In this document: positions 17,439 to 26,016 of the stretch, one piece after another
Position numbering within the stretch: position 1 is the stretch's first letter
Layout: each line of letters starts with the position of its first letter
From: Candidatus Sumerlaeia bacterium
GTDB lineage: Bacteria > Sumerlaeota > Sumerlaeia > SLMS01 > JAHLLQ01
Direction: 5' to 3'
NCBI GenBank assembly: GCA_019634695.1
Contig: JAHCAW010000030.1
Coordinates: 1 to 46,378, forward strand
Length of the DNA stretch: 46,378 nucleotides
Program-made: the position numbers and the translations under genes
Notes under the pieces: generated by a model
Database searches by the model: none
What the model saw: only the letters and a program-made list of their open reading frames with translations
What the model was told of the DNA's origin: nothing

Positions 17439-17454
17439 TGTCACGGGTCTTGCC
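17439..17454 (+). promoter_or_regulatory. Candidate sigma-54 (-24/-12) promoter for the EF-hand gene
   Basis: TGTCACGGGTCTTGCC matches TGGCACG-N4-TTGC with correct GG-to-GC spacing but a T in place of the usually invariant G at -24. It sits 52 bases before the ATG. A sigma-54 activator is encoded at the end of the following operon. Confidence 0.45.
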
Positions 17455-17505
17455 TTGGAACAGGGTGCGGGCTGGGCCCGCGGATCCCTCCAGGAGACGA
17501 GTATC

Positions 17506-18147
17506 ATGTCGGGTTTCGGAACAGCGACGTTGAAGCGGGTGGCGATGGTTGCCCTTGCGATCGGAATGGCCGGGGCGGCGCAGGCGCAGCCCGGTGAACG
17601 GGGACAGCGCGGCCAGCGCGGGGGCGGGTTCGACCCCGAGCAGATCTTCCAACGGCTGGATGCCAACAGTGACGGCGTGCTCGATGCCACGGAGTTCCGC
17701 GGCGGCGAGGAAGCCTTCAAGCGGATGGACGCGAACAGCGACGGCAAGGTCAGCCTCGAGGAGTTCCGCAGCGGAATGGCGGCGGCGCGCGAGGAGTGGG
17801 GCCGCGGCGACCGCGGTCAGCGCGGTCCGCAGGACGCCGGTCCGCGGGGCCCGATGCAGCGCAACTGGCAGGAGGAGTTGGGCCTGGGCGACGACGATTG
17901 GGCGGTGGTGAAGCCGCGCTTCGACAAGGTGATGGGCCTGCGGGCTCCGTTGCCCGAGGCGGGTGCGCTGCGCCAGACGCTCTCGAACGAGAACGCCACG
18001 GCCGACGACATCAAGGCGCGCGTGGACGAGTTGCGCAAGGCGCGCGCGAAGCAGCAGGAGGAGCTCAAGACGGCACGCGAGGCGCTTCGCGAGCTGCTGA
18101 CGCCGCGGCAGGAAGCGGTGCTCGTGCTCGAAGGAATCCTGGACTGA
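17506..18147 (+). CDS. Secreted EF-hand calcium-binding protein
   Basis: A 213-aa exported protein with a signal peptide at residues 1-27 (VAMVALAIGMAGAAQA). Two canonical 12-residue EF-hand loops lie at 52-63 (DANSDGVLDATE) and 75-86 (DANSDGKVSLEE), with all side-chain ligands in place, so Ca2+ binding is very likely. The rest is helical and charged, ending in a LTPRQEAVLVLEGILD motif like that of small Spy/EF-hand 'heavy-metal or Ca sensor' proteins. AGGAGA precedes the start by 8 bases. It is separated from gspE by 87 bp holding a strong hairpin. It may serve the T2SS as a periplasmic Ca2+ buffer or be a substrate; both are guesses. Confidence 0.8.
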   Translation: MSGFGTATLKRVAMVALAIGMAGAAQAQPGERGQRGQRGGGFDPEQIFQRLDANSDGVLDATEFRGGEEAFKRMDANSDGKVSLEEFRSGMAAAREEWGRGDRGQRGPQDAGPRGPMQRNWQEELGLGDDDWAVVKPRFDKVMGLRAPLPEAGALRQTLSNENATADDIKARVDELRKARAKQQEELKTAREALRELLTPRQEAVLVLEGILD

Positions 18148-18157
18148 CGTGACGACG

Positions 18158-18196
18158 CGCCTCCTGCCGGCGGCCGCGGGTTGCCGGCAGGAGGCG
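18158..18196 (+). terminator. Perfect 14-bp stem-loop between EF-hand gene and gspE
   Basis: CGCCTCCTGCCGGC and its exact complement GCCGGCAGGAGGCG surround an 11-base loop. No T-tail follows. It may end most EF-hand transcripts, with read-through into gspE, or protect a processed 3' end. Confidence 0.6.
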
Positions 18197-18234
18197 ACGA
18201 TTTGACGCACCACGAACCGGAGAAGAGGACGACG

Positions 18235-19977
18235 ATGCAGCCAGTCGCCGAGGCCATGAGAATCGAAGGCGCCGAGACTTCGGCCCTCGATGATCCGCAA
18301 CTGGAGCGCATGCTGGCGGCGCGGCAGTTGTCGCGCGAGGACGCGCGCCTGTTTGTGGCGCAGCGCGGCTCGCGCGAGCCGGTGCGCGAGGACGAGGTGC
18401 TCGAGTGGCTGGCCGGCGAGTACGGCTGCGCGTTCAGCCGCCTCGATGAGATTACGCCGGACAAGGAGACGCTGGCGCTGTTTCCGCCGCGTCTGCTGCT
18501 GAAGGAAGAGATGCTGCCGCTGCGGCGCGAGGGCGGCGTGGTGCTGGTCGCGACGAGCCACTTGTTCGCGCCCGAGGCCTTCGACGGCATCAAGCTGGTT
18601 TCGGGACTGCGCCCGCGGCCGGTGCTGGCGCCTTCGGCGGCGATCCAGCGCGAGATGAAGCGCTGGCTGGGCGTGGGCGCGGACACGATCGGCAGCATCG
18701 AGGAGGAGGCCGGCCTCGAGGTCGTCGCCGACGGCGACGAGGAGGACGGCAACCTGGACGGCGCCGAGGAAGACGCCTCGATCATTCGCTTCGTCAATCA
18801 GGTGCTGACCGATGCGATCAACCTGCGCTCGTCGGACATCCACCTGGAGCCCTTCGAGGACGAGTTGCGGCTGCGCTATCGCGTGGACGGCATCCTGCAG
18901 GAGATTCCGGTGCCGGCCAGCCTGAAGCGCTTCCAGCCCGCGATCGTCTCCCGCATCAAGATTCTGAGTCACCTCGACATCGCCGAAAAGCGCCTGCCCC
19001 AGGACGGCCGCATCAAGGTGCGCCTGGAGGGGCAGGAGGTGGACGTGCGCGTCTCGCTGATCCCGATGCTGCACGGCGAGGGCGTCGTGATGCGCCTGCT
19101 CAAGAAGGACCGCGCGCTGGACGGAATCGGCGATCTGGGCATGGCGTCGCGCGACGAGTCCATCCTGCGCGAGCTGATCGGCATGCCGCACGGAATCGTG
19201 CTGGTGACCGGCCCGACGGGCAGCGGCAAGTCGACCACGCTGTACGCCTCGCTGGGCGAGATCAACGACGCCGTCCGCAAGATCATCACGATCGAGGACC
19301 CGGTCGAGTACCACATCAAGGGCATCAGCCAGATTCAGGTGAACGACAAGACGGGGCTGACGTTCGCGCGGGGTCTGCGCTCGATCCTGCGGCACGACCC
19401 GGACGTCGTGCTGCTGGGCGAGATTCGCGACGCCGAGACGGCGCGCATCGCCGTGCAGGCATCACTGACCGGTCACCTGGTGTTCTCGACGCTGCACACG
19501 AACGACGCTCCGAGCGCGCCGACGCGCCTGATCGACATGGGCGTCGAGCCCTACCTGGTCGCCTCGTCGCTCGAGGGCATCATGGCCCAGCGCCTCGTGC
19601 GCGTGCTGTGCGAGTCGTGCAAGACGGAGGACCGCTCGCTGCCGACGCTGCGCTTCCGGCGCCAGATGGGCATCGAGGAGAGCGCGCGCGTGTTCGCGGC
19701 GGCGGGTTGCGAGGAGTGCCGCAAGACGGGCTATCGCGGACGGCGCGGCATCTTCGAGATGATGCGCGTGGACGAGCAGTTGCGCGAGCTGATCCTGACA
19801 TCGCGGTCGGTCGTTGGTCTGCGCGACGCCGCGCGGCGCGACGGCATGCGCACACTGGTGGAGGACGGCTGGCGCCTGGTGTCGCTGGGCGTGACGGCGA
19901 TCGACGAGGTGCTCCGCGTGTCGCGCGCCAGCGAGCGCATGGGAGCCACCGAGGCGCTGGCGGAAGAGGTGAGCTGA
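18235..19977 (+). CDS. gspE: T2SS assembly ATPase GspE
   Basis: A 580-aa cytoplasmic hexameric ATPase that drives pseudopilus assembly. The N-terminal GspE/PilB domain covers about 1-150 and the ATPase core about 180-575. Motifs are Walker A GPTGSGKST (326-334), an Asp box ITIEDPVEYH, Walker B VVLLGEIRD (391-399), a His box LTGHLVFSTLHTNDA, and the zinc-binding CESC...CEEC typical of GspE/PilB. ATG 18235 follows GAAGAGGA; the longer frame starts inside the upstream hairpin. It is the first gene of a packed operon and ends 2 bases before gspF. Length and motifs are normal for the family. Confidence 0.95.
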   Translation: MQPVAEAMRIEGAETSALDDPQLERMLAARQLSREDARLFVAQRGSREPVREDEVLEWLAGEYGCAFSRLDEITPDKETLALFPPRLLLKEEMLPLRREGGVVLVATSHLFAPEAFDGIKLVSGLRPRPVLAPSAAIQREMKRWLGVGADTIGSIEEEAGLEVVADGDEEDGNLDGAEEDASIIRFVNQVLTDAINLRSSDIHLEPFEDELRLRYRVDGILQEIPVPASLKRFQPAIVSRIKILSHLDIAEKRLPQDGRIKVRLEGQEVDVRVSLIPMLHGEGVVMRLLKKDRALDGIGDLGMASRDESILRELIGMPHGIVLVTGPTGSGKSTTLYASLGEINDAVRKIITIEDPVEYHIKGISQIQVNDKTGLTFARGLRSILRHDPDVVLLGEIRDAETARIAVQASLTGHLVFSTLHTNDAPSAPTRLIDMGVEPYLVASSLEGIMAQRLVRVLCESCKTEDRSLPTLRFRRQMGIEESARVFAAAGCEECRKTGYRGRRGIFEMMRVDEQLRELILTSRSVVGLRDAARRDGMRTLVEDGWRLVSLGVTAIDEVLRVSRASERMGATEALAEEVS

Positions 19978-19979
19978 CC

Positions 19980-21218
19980 ATGCCGGTCTTCGAGTACAAG
20001 GCAATCGGCCCGGGCCCACGGACGGCGGAGGGCCGCATCGAGGCAGGCGGTCGGCAGGAGGCGTTGCGCGTCCTGCAGGGTCAGGGGCTGCGGCCGGTGC
20101 GCGTCGTCGAGGCGGCGAACGGCAACGCTGCCCGGGCGGCAGCGAAGCCTTGGGGCGAAGGACTGACGCTGTTCGCGCGCAAGGTGACGGGCAAGGACCG
20201 CGAGCGCTTCACGCGCCAGTTGTCGAGCCTGCTGGCCGCGGGCGTGCCGCTGAGCCGGGCGCTGCATATTCTGTCGCGCGAGGGCACGAAGCCGCAGGCG
20301 ACGGCGTGCTGGCGGCAGGTGCGCGAGCTGGTCGTCGATGGTGTGGGCCTTGCCGATGCGATGGCGCGCCAGCCCGAAGTCTTCCCGCGGGTCTACACGG
20401 CGATGGTGCGCGCGGGCGAGACGGGCGGCTTCCTGGCGCCGGTGCTCGGGCAGATCGCAGACTTTCAGGGACGCGACAAGGAACTGCGCGCGCGCCTGGC
20501 GTCCGCGATGGTCTATCCGGCCGTGCTGCTCGCGCTGACGCTTTCCGTCATGGTGTTCCTGCTGACGTTCTTCATCCCGCGCTTCCAGGCGATGTTCGAG
20601 GAACTCGGCGCGCCGCTGCCGGCGCTGACGCGGGCGATCATCGCGGCGAGCGAATTCATGGTCGGCTACGGCCTGCTGATCGGAGTCGGCGTGGCGGTCG
20701 GCGCGTATGCGCTGAATCGCTGGCTCCGGTCAGCCGAGGGACGTCGCGTCTGGCAGCGCCGCGTGCTCGACCTGCCGGTGTTCGGCGACCTGACGGCGCG
20801 CTTCGCCCTCACACGCTTCTGCCGCATGCTCGGGACGCTGACGCGCTCGGGCGTCGAACTGGTGACGGCGCTGCAAGTCTCGCGCGAGTCGCTCGGCAAC
20901 CAGACGCTGATCGACACGCTGACGGACGCGATCGAGCGCGTGCGCCGCGGGCAGACGCTCGCCTCCAGTCTGGCCACCTGCCCGCAACTGTTCCCGGGCT
21001 CGGTGGTCGAGATGGTCTCGGTGGCCGAGGAGTCGAGCCGGCTCGACGAGGAACTCGTGCGGCTGGCCGACGAGGCGGAGAAGGAACTCGATGCGCAGTT
21101 TCGCGTGGCAGTGTCGTTGGCCGAGCCGGCGCTGCTCTTCCTGATGGCGGCCGTCATCGGCACGATCTTCATCGGCATGGTGATCCCGATCTTTTCGATC
21201 CAGGACTATATCAACTGA
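19980..21218 (+). CDS. gspF: T2SS inner-membrane platform protein GspF
   Basis: A 412-aa polytopic membrane protein that binds GspE and GspL and acts as the platform on which the pseudopilus grows. It starts MPVFEYKAIGPG as usual for GspF. Two repeated T2SSF domains lie at about 78-200 and 281-402 (FTRQLSSLLAAGVPLSRAL and FCRMLGTLTRSGVELVTAL are the matching starts). Three membrane segments include SVMVFLLTFFIPRF and the C-terminal LFLMAAVIGTIFIGMVIPIF. Complete and typical. It is followed after 23 bases by gspG. Confidence 0.95.
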   Translation: MPVFEYKAIGPGPRTAEGRIEAGGRQEALRVLQGQGLRPVRVVEAANGNAARAAAKPWGEGLTLFARKVTGKDRERFTRQLSSLLAAGVPLSRALHILSREGTKPQATACWRQVRELVVDGVGLADAMARQPEVFPRVYTAMVRAGETGGFLAPVLGQIADFQGRDKELRARLASAMVYPAVLLALTLSVMVFLLTFFIPRFQAMFEELGAPLPALTRAIIAASEFMVGYGLLIGVGVAVGAYALNRWLRSAEGRRVWQRRVLDLPVFGDLTARFALTRFCRMLGTLTRSGVELVTALQVSRESLGNQTLIDTLTDAIERVRRGQTLASSLATCPQLFPGSVVEMVSVAEESSRLDEELVRLADEAEKELDAQFRVAVSLAEPALLFLMAAVIGTIFIGMVIPIFSIQDYIN

Positions 21219-21241
21219 TCGACCCGAAAGGAGCAGGCGGC

Positions 21242-21679
21242 ATGACGACGATGCGGAAACGGATGGCAGGGCGGCGGGCCTTCTCGCTGGTGGAGATGCT
21301 GCTGGTGCTGGTGATTCTGGCGACGCTGGCGGCGATCGTGGTGCCGCGTTTCGCCGGACGCAGCGAACAGGCGAAGGAGACCGCCGCGCGCACGCAGATC
21401 ACGAGCATCGGCACGGCGCTCGATGCCTTCGAGGTGGACAACGGCTACTACCCGACGTCGGCCGACGGGCTGGGGCTGCTGGTCGAACGGCCCGCCACGG
21501 CGACCAACTGGCGCGGACCGTATCTGAAGTCGCAGATCGGCAACGATCCGTGGGGGAATCCCTACATCTACGAGTATCCCGGCCAGAACAACGCCGACGG
21601 CTACGACCTCTCCTCGGCCGGGCCCGACGGGCGCCACGGCACCGACGACGACATCACGAACTGGGCAACAACGAACTGA
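21242..21679 (+). CDS. gspG: Major pseudopilin GspG
   Basis: A 145-aa prepilin. The leader of 13 residues ends RRA before FSLVEMLLVLVILATLAAIVVPRF; Glu18 is the conserved +5 residue. The -1 residue is Ala13 instead of the nearly invariant Gly, which prepilin peptidase tolerates less well. The globular part ends in the calcium-binding region DGYDLSSAGPDGRHGTDDDITNW, typical of GspG, where bound Ca2+ stabilises the pilus. GGAGCAGG before ATG 21242 is a plausible ribosome-binding site. It is the main pseudopilus subunit and should be the most highly expressed gene of the operon. Confidence 0.93.
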   Translation: MTTMRKRMAGRRAFSLVEMLLVLVILATLAAIVVPRFAGRSEQAKETAARTQITSIGTALDAFEVDNGYYPTSADGLGLLVERPATATNWRGPYLKSQIGNDPWGNPYIYEYPGQNNADGYDLSSAGPDGRHGTDDDITNWATTN

Positions 21680-21695
21680 CGCACCAGGTGCAACG

Positions 21696-22190
21696 ATGCG
21701 CGTGCAGGAACGGACATCGGGCGGATTCACGCTGCTGGAGTTGATCGTCGTGCTCGCGCTGCTGGCGGTGGTCGCGGGCGTGACGACCAGCAACCTGGCG
21801 GGCTTCGTGCGCGGTCGCGCCGCGGACGAGGAATGCCGCCGGCTGGTCGCCCTGCTCGAGTACGCCCGCTCGTCGGCCATCTCGCGCTCGGCGCGCACCA
21901 CCGTCTGGGTGGAGCTCGCAAACGGCGAGTACGGCATCACTGACGAAGGCACCGGCGGGCCGAACACGACGCATCAGATCGCCGACCGCCTGCAGCTCGG
22001 CGCGACGGACGCGGACAACCAGCCCGCCGAGGGGCGCATCGAGATTCTGGTCTGGCCGGACGGCGAATACGACGCGCGCAATCCGCTCGAGATCGCCATC
22101 CTCGAAGGCGACGTCGCCACCTGGCGCGTGCGCTGGAACGCGACGCGATTCCGCTACGAGGCGACGACGGAGGAGACCGATGCGAACTGA
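21696..22190 (+). CDS. gspH: Minor pseudopilin GspH
   Basis: A 164-aa prepilin with leader MRVQERTSGG, cleavage after Gly10 before FTLLELIVVLALLAVVAGVTT, and Glu15 at +5. The globular domain is a GspH/FimT-like beta-rich domain (RSSAISRSARTTVWVEL is the FimT-type motif). It is a minor subunit at or near the pseudopilus tip. The position after gspG and before gspI is the standard order. The end overlaps gspI by 11 bases. Confidence 0.88.
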   Translation: MRVQERTSGGFTLLELIVVLALLAVVAGVTTSNLAGFVRGRAADEECRRLVALLEYARSSAISRSARTTVWVELANGEYGITDEGTGGPNTTHQIADRLQLGATDADNQPAEGRIEILVWPDGEYDARNPLEIAILEGDVATWRVRWNATRFRYEATTEETDAN

Positions 22191-22575
22191 TCGGCTCCAT
22201 CGCAATCGTCGCGGCATGACGTTCGCCGAGGTGCTGGCGGCGATGCTCTTCGCGGCCATCGTCCTGCCGGCGACGATGGGCGGCGTGCTGCTGGCCAATC
22301 GTCTTTCGACGGCGGCCGTGCGGCGGATGGATGCCGCGATGCTGGCCGACCGCGTGCTGCACGAGGCCATCGGAACGCGCAGCTTTCAGTCCGGCGACGA
22401 CTCCGGCGACTTCGGCGAGCAATGGCCCGGCTACACGTGGACGCTTAAGGTGGACACGTGGGATGTCGAGTCGCTGCCGCGCGTGACGGTCACCGTGTCG
22501 TATCAGGTTCAGGGCCGGGCTTTCGAGGAAAGCCTCGTGGCAGTCGTCTTCGAGTCGCAGGAGGCCACATCATGA
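22180..22575 (+). CDS. gspI: Minor pseudopilin GspI
   Basis: A 131-aa prepilin with leader MRTDRLHRNRRG, cleavage after Gly12 before MTFAEVLAAMLFAAIVLPATMGG, and Glu17 at +5. The Met at +1 and the helix-breaking proline in the hydrophobic helix agree with GspI. The globular part is short and beta-rich. GspI starts the I-J-K tip complex that primes pseudopilus assembly. It overlaps gspH by 11 bases and gspJ by 4. Confidence 0.85.
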   Translation: MRTDRLHRNRRGMTFAEVLAAMLFAAIVLPATMGGVLLANRLSTAAVRRMDAAMLADRVLHEAIGTRSFQSGDDSGDFGEQWPGYTWTLKVDTWDVESLPRVTVTVSYQVQGRAFEESLVAVVFESQEATS

Positions 22576-23267
22576 GGGCGCCGCGGCGATACAGGGGCTT
22601 CACGCTGATCGAGATGATCCTGGCGATGGTTGTCGCCGCGATGTTGCTGGCGGCCGTGGTGTCCAGCCTGTTCGGCGCGGTCCGGTTGCGCCGCACGGCC
22701 CTCGAGGCCCGCGAGGCCGCCCTGCCGCGCCATCATGTCGAGCAACGCCTGGCCCGCGATCTCGTCGGCGCCGTCTCCCCCACCGGGCTGCTGAACGGAC
22801 CGTTCCTCGTTCTCTCCAGCGGCAGCGGCGAGGATGCCCGCGACATCATCGAGTTTCACACCACCTCGGGCGTGATCGAAGAGGATACGCCGTGGGGCGA
22901 CATGCGGCGCGTGGAGTTCTTCATCGACGAGGACCGACCCGCCGAGGAGGGCGAAGGCTTCGCACTGGTGCGCCGCGAGACGTTCAACCTGCTGCCCTCG
23001 ACCGAGGACGAAACCGGTCGGCGCGACACGGTGGTGCTGGCCGGGGCGCGGGGCTTCTCGGTTGAATGCCATGACGGCACGTCGTGGCTGGAGTCGTGGG
23101 ATTCGGCGACGGTGGACAACGCCAACCCGAGCGCCGTGCGCCTGACCGTCTATCCGCAGTCCGAGGACGTCGCGCCGATCGTCGTGGTGCGCCGGATCCT
23201 TGTCCAGCCGCGGCCCACCGCCGTCGGGGCGGCGCCGGCGGGACTGGGCGGAGGAGGCGCACGATGA
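22572..23267 (+). CDS. gspJ: Minor pseudopilin GspJ
   Basis: A 231-aa prepilin with a short leader MRAPRRYRG, cleavage after Gly9 before FTLIEMILAMVVAAMLLAAVV, and Glu14 at +5. The larger globular domain (about 190 residues) with the pattern RRVEFFIDED and VVLAGARGFSVECHDG fits GspJ. It binds GspI and GspK in the tip complex. The C-terminus is Gly/Ala-rich and likely disordered. The start overlaps the gspI stop and the end overlaps gspK, both as ATGA. Confidence 0.88.
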   Translation: MRAPRRYRGFTLIEMILAMVVAAMLLAAVVSSLFGAVRLRRTALEAREAALPRHHVEQRLARDLVGAVSPTGLLNGPFLVLSSGSGEDARDIIEFHTTSGVIEEDTPWGDMRRVEFFIDEDRPAEEGEGFALVRRETFNLLPSTEDETGRRDTVVLAGARGFSVECHDGTSWLESWDSATVDNANPSAVRLTVYPQSEDVAPIVVVRRILVQPRPTAVGAAPAGLGGGGAR

Positions 23268-24604
23268 AATCCGCGCATCCTCTCCGTCGGGGTCTGGTGT
23301 TCGTGATCGTGCTGTGGGTGGCCACGGCGCTGGTGTCCGTGGCGATCTACTTCAGCCATGCGGCGCGGCTGGCCTATCTGGCCGCGGACGAAGTGGTTGC
23401 CGGCCGCCAGGCCGAGCACGCCATCGAGGCGGCGATCGGCTACATTTCGTCGCTGCTGGAGAGCAACACGGAGACCGGTCGCGTGCTGAGCCGCGAGTCG
23501 GGGGACTACCAGGCCGAGGCCGTGCAGGTCGGCGGCGCGCGCTTCTGGTTCATCGGCCAGGACGCGAATGCCGCGGACGCACCCGGCTCGCCGGTGTTCG
23601 GCATCGTGGACGAGGCGTCGAAGCTGAACCTTAACACGGCCACCATCGAGATGCTCGAGAAGTTGCCGGGCGTGACGCCCGAGATCGCCGCGGCGATTCT
23701 GGACTGGCGCGACGTGGACAGCGAACTGACCGTCGGCGGCGCCGAATCCCAGGACTACCTGCTGCGCACCCCCGCGCATCTGGCGAAGGACAGCGACTTC
23801 GAAAGCCCGGAGGAGTTGCGCCTGGTGCGCGGCATGGACCTGACGGTGCTCTACGGCGAGGACTGGAACCGCAACGGGGCGTTGGATCCGAACGAGGACG
23901 ACGGCGATGCAAGCTGGCCGCCGGACAATCGCGACGGCCGCCTCGAACCGGGGCTCGTGCGCTTCGTGACGGTGCACTCCCGCGAGCCCAACGCGCGTGC
24001 GGACGGCAATCCGCGGGTGAACCTGCGCGGCCAGTCCGCCCGCCAGGACCTCGCGCTGCTGATCGCCGAGCAACTCGGACCCGACACCGCCGCCGCGGTG
24101 CTCACCAACGTCGGCAACCTGAACACGATCGAAAGCGTGCTGGAGTTCTACATCGTCAGCGGCATGTCCGCCGCCGAATTCGCCCGCATCGAGAACGACC
24201 TGACGGTGCGCACGGGCGACTATCAGGTGGGCCTTGTCAGCATCGGCACGGCGCCGCGCGAGGTGCTCGCCTGCCTGCCCGGCATGACGGAGCAGTCCGC
24301 CACGCAGGTGGTGACGGCCCGGCTCGGCCTGGACGCCACGACGTTGCAGAGCGTGGGCTGGATCGTCGGGGTGCTGGACGTGGACACGTGCCGCCTGATC
24401 GGGCCGCACATCACGGCGCGCAGCTTCCAGTATGGCCTCGATGTTGCGGCTGTTGGACGTGGAGGGCGCGGTTTCCGCCGCACCTTCGCGGTGGTCGATG
24501 TGGAGCAGGGTGCGCGCACGATCTATCGGCGCGACCTGGCGCGATTCGGATGGCCGCTCGGCGAGGAGCTTCGCGAGCAACTCAGAAAGGACGCCACGCC
24601 ATGA
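23264..24604 (+). CDS. gspK: Minor pseudopilin GspK
   Basis: A 446-aa prepilin and the largest pseudopilin. The leader MKSAHPLRRG ends at Gly10 before LVFVIVLWVATALVSVAIYF; the +5 residue is Ile, the expected loss of Glu in GspK that lets it sit at the tip. Residues about 125-185 form a helix-hairpin-helix-like GspK alpha-domain (LNLNTATIEMLEKLPGVTPEIAAAILDWRD). An acidic loop DWNRNGALDPNEDDGD could bind Ca2+. It is longer than the usual 310-330 residues because of a second SAM-like region. It ends one codon before gspL (overlapping ATGA). Confidence 0.9.
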   Translation: MKSAHPLRRGLVFVIVLWVATALVSVAIYFSHAARLAYLAADEVVAGRQAEHAIEAAIGYISSLLESNTETGRVLSRESGDYQAEAVQVGGARFWFIGQDANAADAPGSPVFGIVDEASKLNLNTATIEMLEKLPGVTPEIAAAILDWRDVDSELTVGGAESQDYLLRTPAHLAKDSDFESPEELRLVRGMDLTVLYGEDWNRNGALDPNEDDGDASWPPDNRDGRLEPGLVRFVTVHSREPNARADGNPRVNLRGQSARQDLALLIAEQLGPDTAAAVLTNVGNLNTIESVLEFYIVSGMSAAEFARIENDLTVRTGDYQVGLVSIGTAPREVLACLPGMTEQSATQVVTARLGLDATTLQSVGWIVGVLDVDTCRLIGPHITARSFQYGLDVAAVGRGGRGFRRTFAVVDVEQGARTIYRRDLARFGWPLGEELREQLRKDATP

Positions 24605-26016
24605 GGGTGTCGCTGGACAAGCTTCCGATGGGTCGGGGCAAGGCCCCGCGCGTGCTCGTGCTCGACGTGCGGCGCCGGCGCTTTACGGCCACGGAGTTCG
24701 ACCTCACGGGCGCCGAGCCCCAGGTGCTGCTGACCGCCACGCACGAGATGGCGTGCGACCTGCTCGGCGCCGACTCCGAGGTCGCCGGCACGGAACTGCG
24801 CATGGCGCTGGAGCAGGCGGGCATTCGCACGCGGCGCACGATCGTTTGCCTGCCGACGGAGTGGATGGCGGCCTGCCCGGTCGAGGTGCCCGCCGACCTG
24901 TCGGACGAGGACGTCGCCTCGCTGCTTCAACTCGAGGCCGAACGCGCGTTCCCATGGCCGCTCGAGGATGTCGTGCTCTCGACCAGTCACAGCCGGATCG
25001 AGGGCGTTGGACGCTTCGCCGTCGTGGGAGCGGTGCCGCTGGAGATGATCAACGCGCTGGAGGCGGTGTGCCGCGCGGCGAAGCTGGCGCCCGCGGGCCT
25101 GACAGTTTCCGGTGCATTGCACGAGCCGGCTGCCGAGCCGCACGCCGTGCTGCTGCAGGAGGACGACTCGTTGCTGCTGCGACTGGTCGCGATGGACGGA
25201 CTGGTGGCGTTGCGCCCGATCGGGCACCTGCCCGACGAGGACGAGGCGTCGCCGGAGGCCGTGCGGGAGGATCTCGCGCGGCAAGTGCGCGTGGTGCTGC
25301 GGACGCTGCCGGAAGCGGTGCGGGCGCGTGTTGCGCGCGTCACGCTGCAAGTGGGCCGCGGGCAGGCCGCGCTGCTCGAGCGCGACTTGGCGCCGGTGCT
25401 CGGCAAGCTGGACATGAGCATCGAGGCGACGGGCGATGTGCCGAACGTGGCGGCGCTGGCGGCGACGGCCTACGCCGGCGGTCGGCGGCCTCCGTTCGAG
25501 TTCCTGCGCCCGCGCATCAGTCGCTGGAAGCAATCCCTCGAGTCGATGCAGGGCCGCGGGATCCTGATGCGGGGCGCCATCGCGGCGGGGGTGCTGGTAC
25601 TCCTGACGGTCGCGACGTTTACGGTCCGCCAGGCGTGGGCCGGTAATCTGGAGCGGCGGTGGCAGCGCATCGCGGCGGACGTGGCGGTGGTGGAGAAGAT
25701 CGAGACCGACATCCGCGCGTGCCGCGAGTGGTACGATCCGTCGATCAAGAGCCTTGAAATGCTCAAGCGGCTGACGGAGGCGTTTCCGGTCGGCGGCGAG
25801 GTTTCGGCGCGCTCGCTCGAACTGCGCGAGCGCAACGAAGTGGTGTGCTCGGGCGTGGCGCGCACGGCGGACGACTTCCGGCAGTTCCAGAAGCGCCTGA
25901 GCGAATCGCCCGGCGTGGCGGGGCTGCGCGTGCAGCAACTGCGCGGCGAGAATCCCGTGCAGTTCAGCCTGACATTCGAGTGGAATCCGAGGGGGAATCG
26001 AACCAATGAAGGCTGA
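24601..26016 (+). CDS. gspL: GspL-like inner-membrane protein (PilM-PilN fusion type)
   Basis: A 471-aa bitopic protein. Residues 1 to about 310 have the actin-like PilM/GspL cytoplasmic fold (IRTRRTIVCLPTEWMA, LLQLEAERAFPWPLED). A membrane span covers about 324-345 and is followed by a coiled coil and a PilN-type ferredoxin-like periplasmic domain. It links the GspE ATPase to GspF and GspM. The motif EAERAFPWPLED is more PilM-like than enteric GspL, which is usual outside Proteobacteria. The stop overlaps gspM by 11 bases. Confidence 0.85.
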   Translation: MRVSLDKLPMGRGKAPRVLVLDVRRRRFTATEFDLTGAEPQVLLTATHEMACDLLGADSEVAGTELRMALEQAGIRTRRTIVCLPTEWMAACPVEVPADLSDEDVASLLQLEAERAFPWPLEDVVLSTSHSRIEGVGRFAVVGAVPLEMINALEAVCRAAKLAPAGLTVSGALHEPAAEPHAVLLQEDDSLLLRLVAMDGLVALRPIGHLPDEDEASPEAVREDLARQVRVVLRTLPEAVRARVARVTLQVGRGQAALLERDLAPVLGKLDMSIEATGDVPNVAALAATAYAGGRRPPFEFLRPRISRWKQSLESMQGRGILMRGAIAAGVLVLLTVATFTVRQAWAGNLERRWQRIAADVAVVEKIETDIRACREWYDPSIKSLEMLKRLTEAFPVGGEVSARSLELRERNEVVCSGVARTADDFRQFQKRLSESPGVAGLRVQQLRGENPVQFSLTFEWNPRGNRTNEG

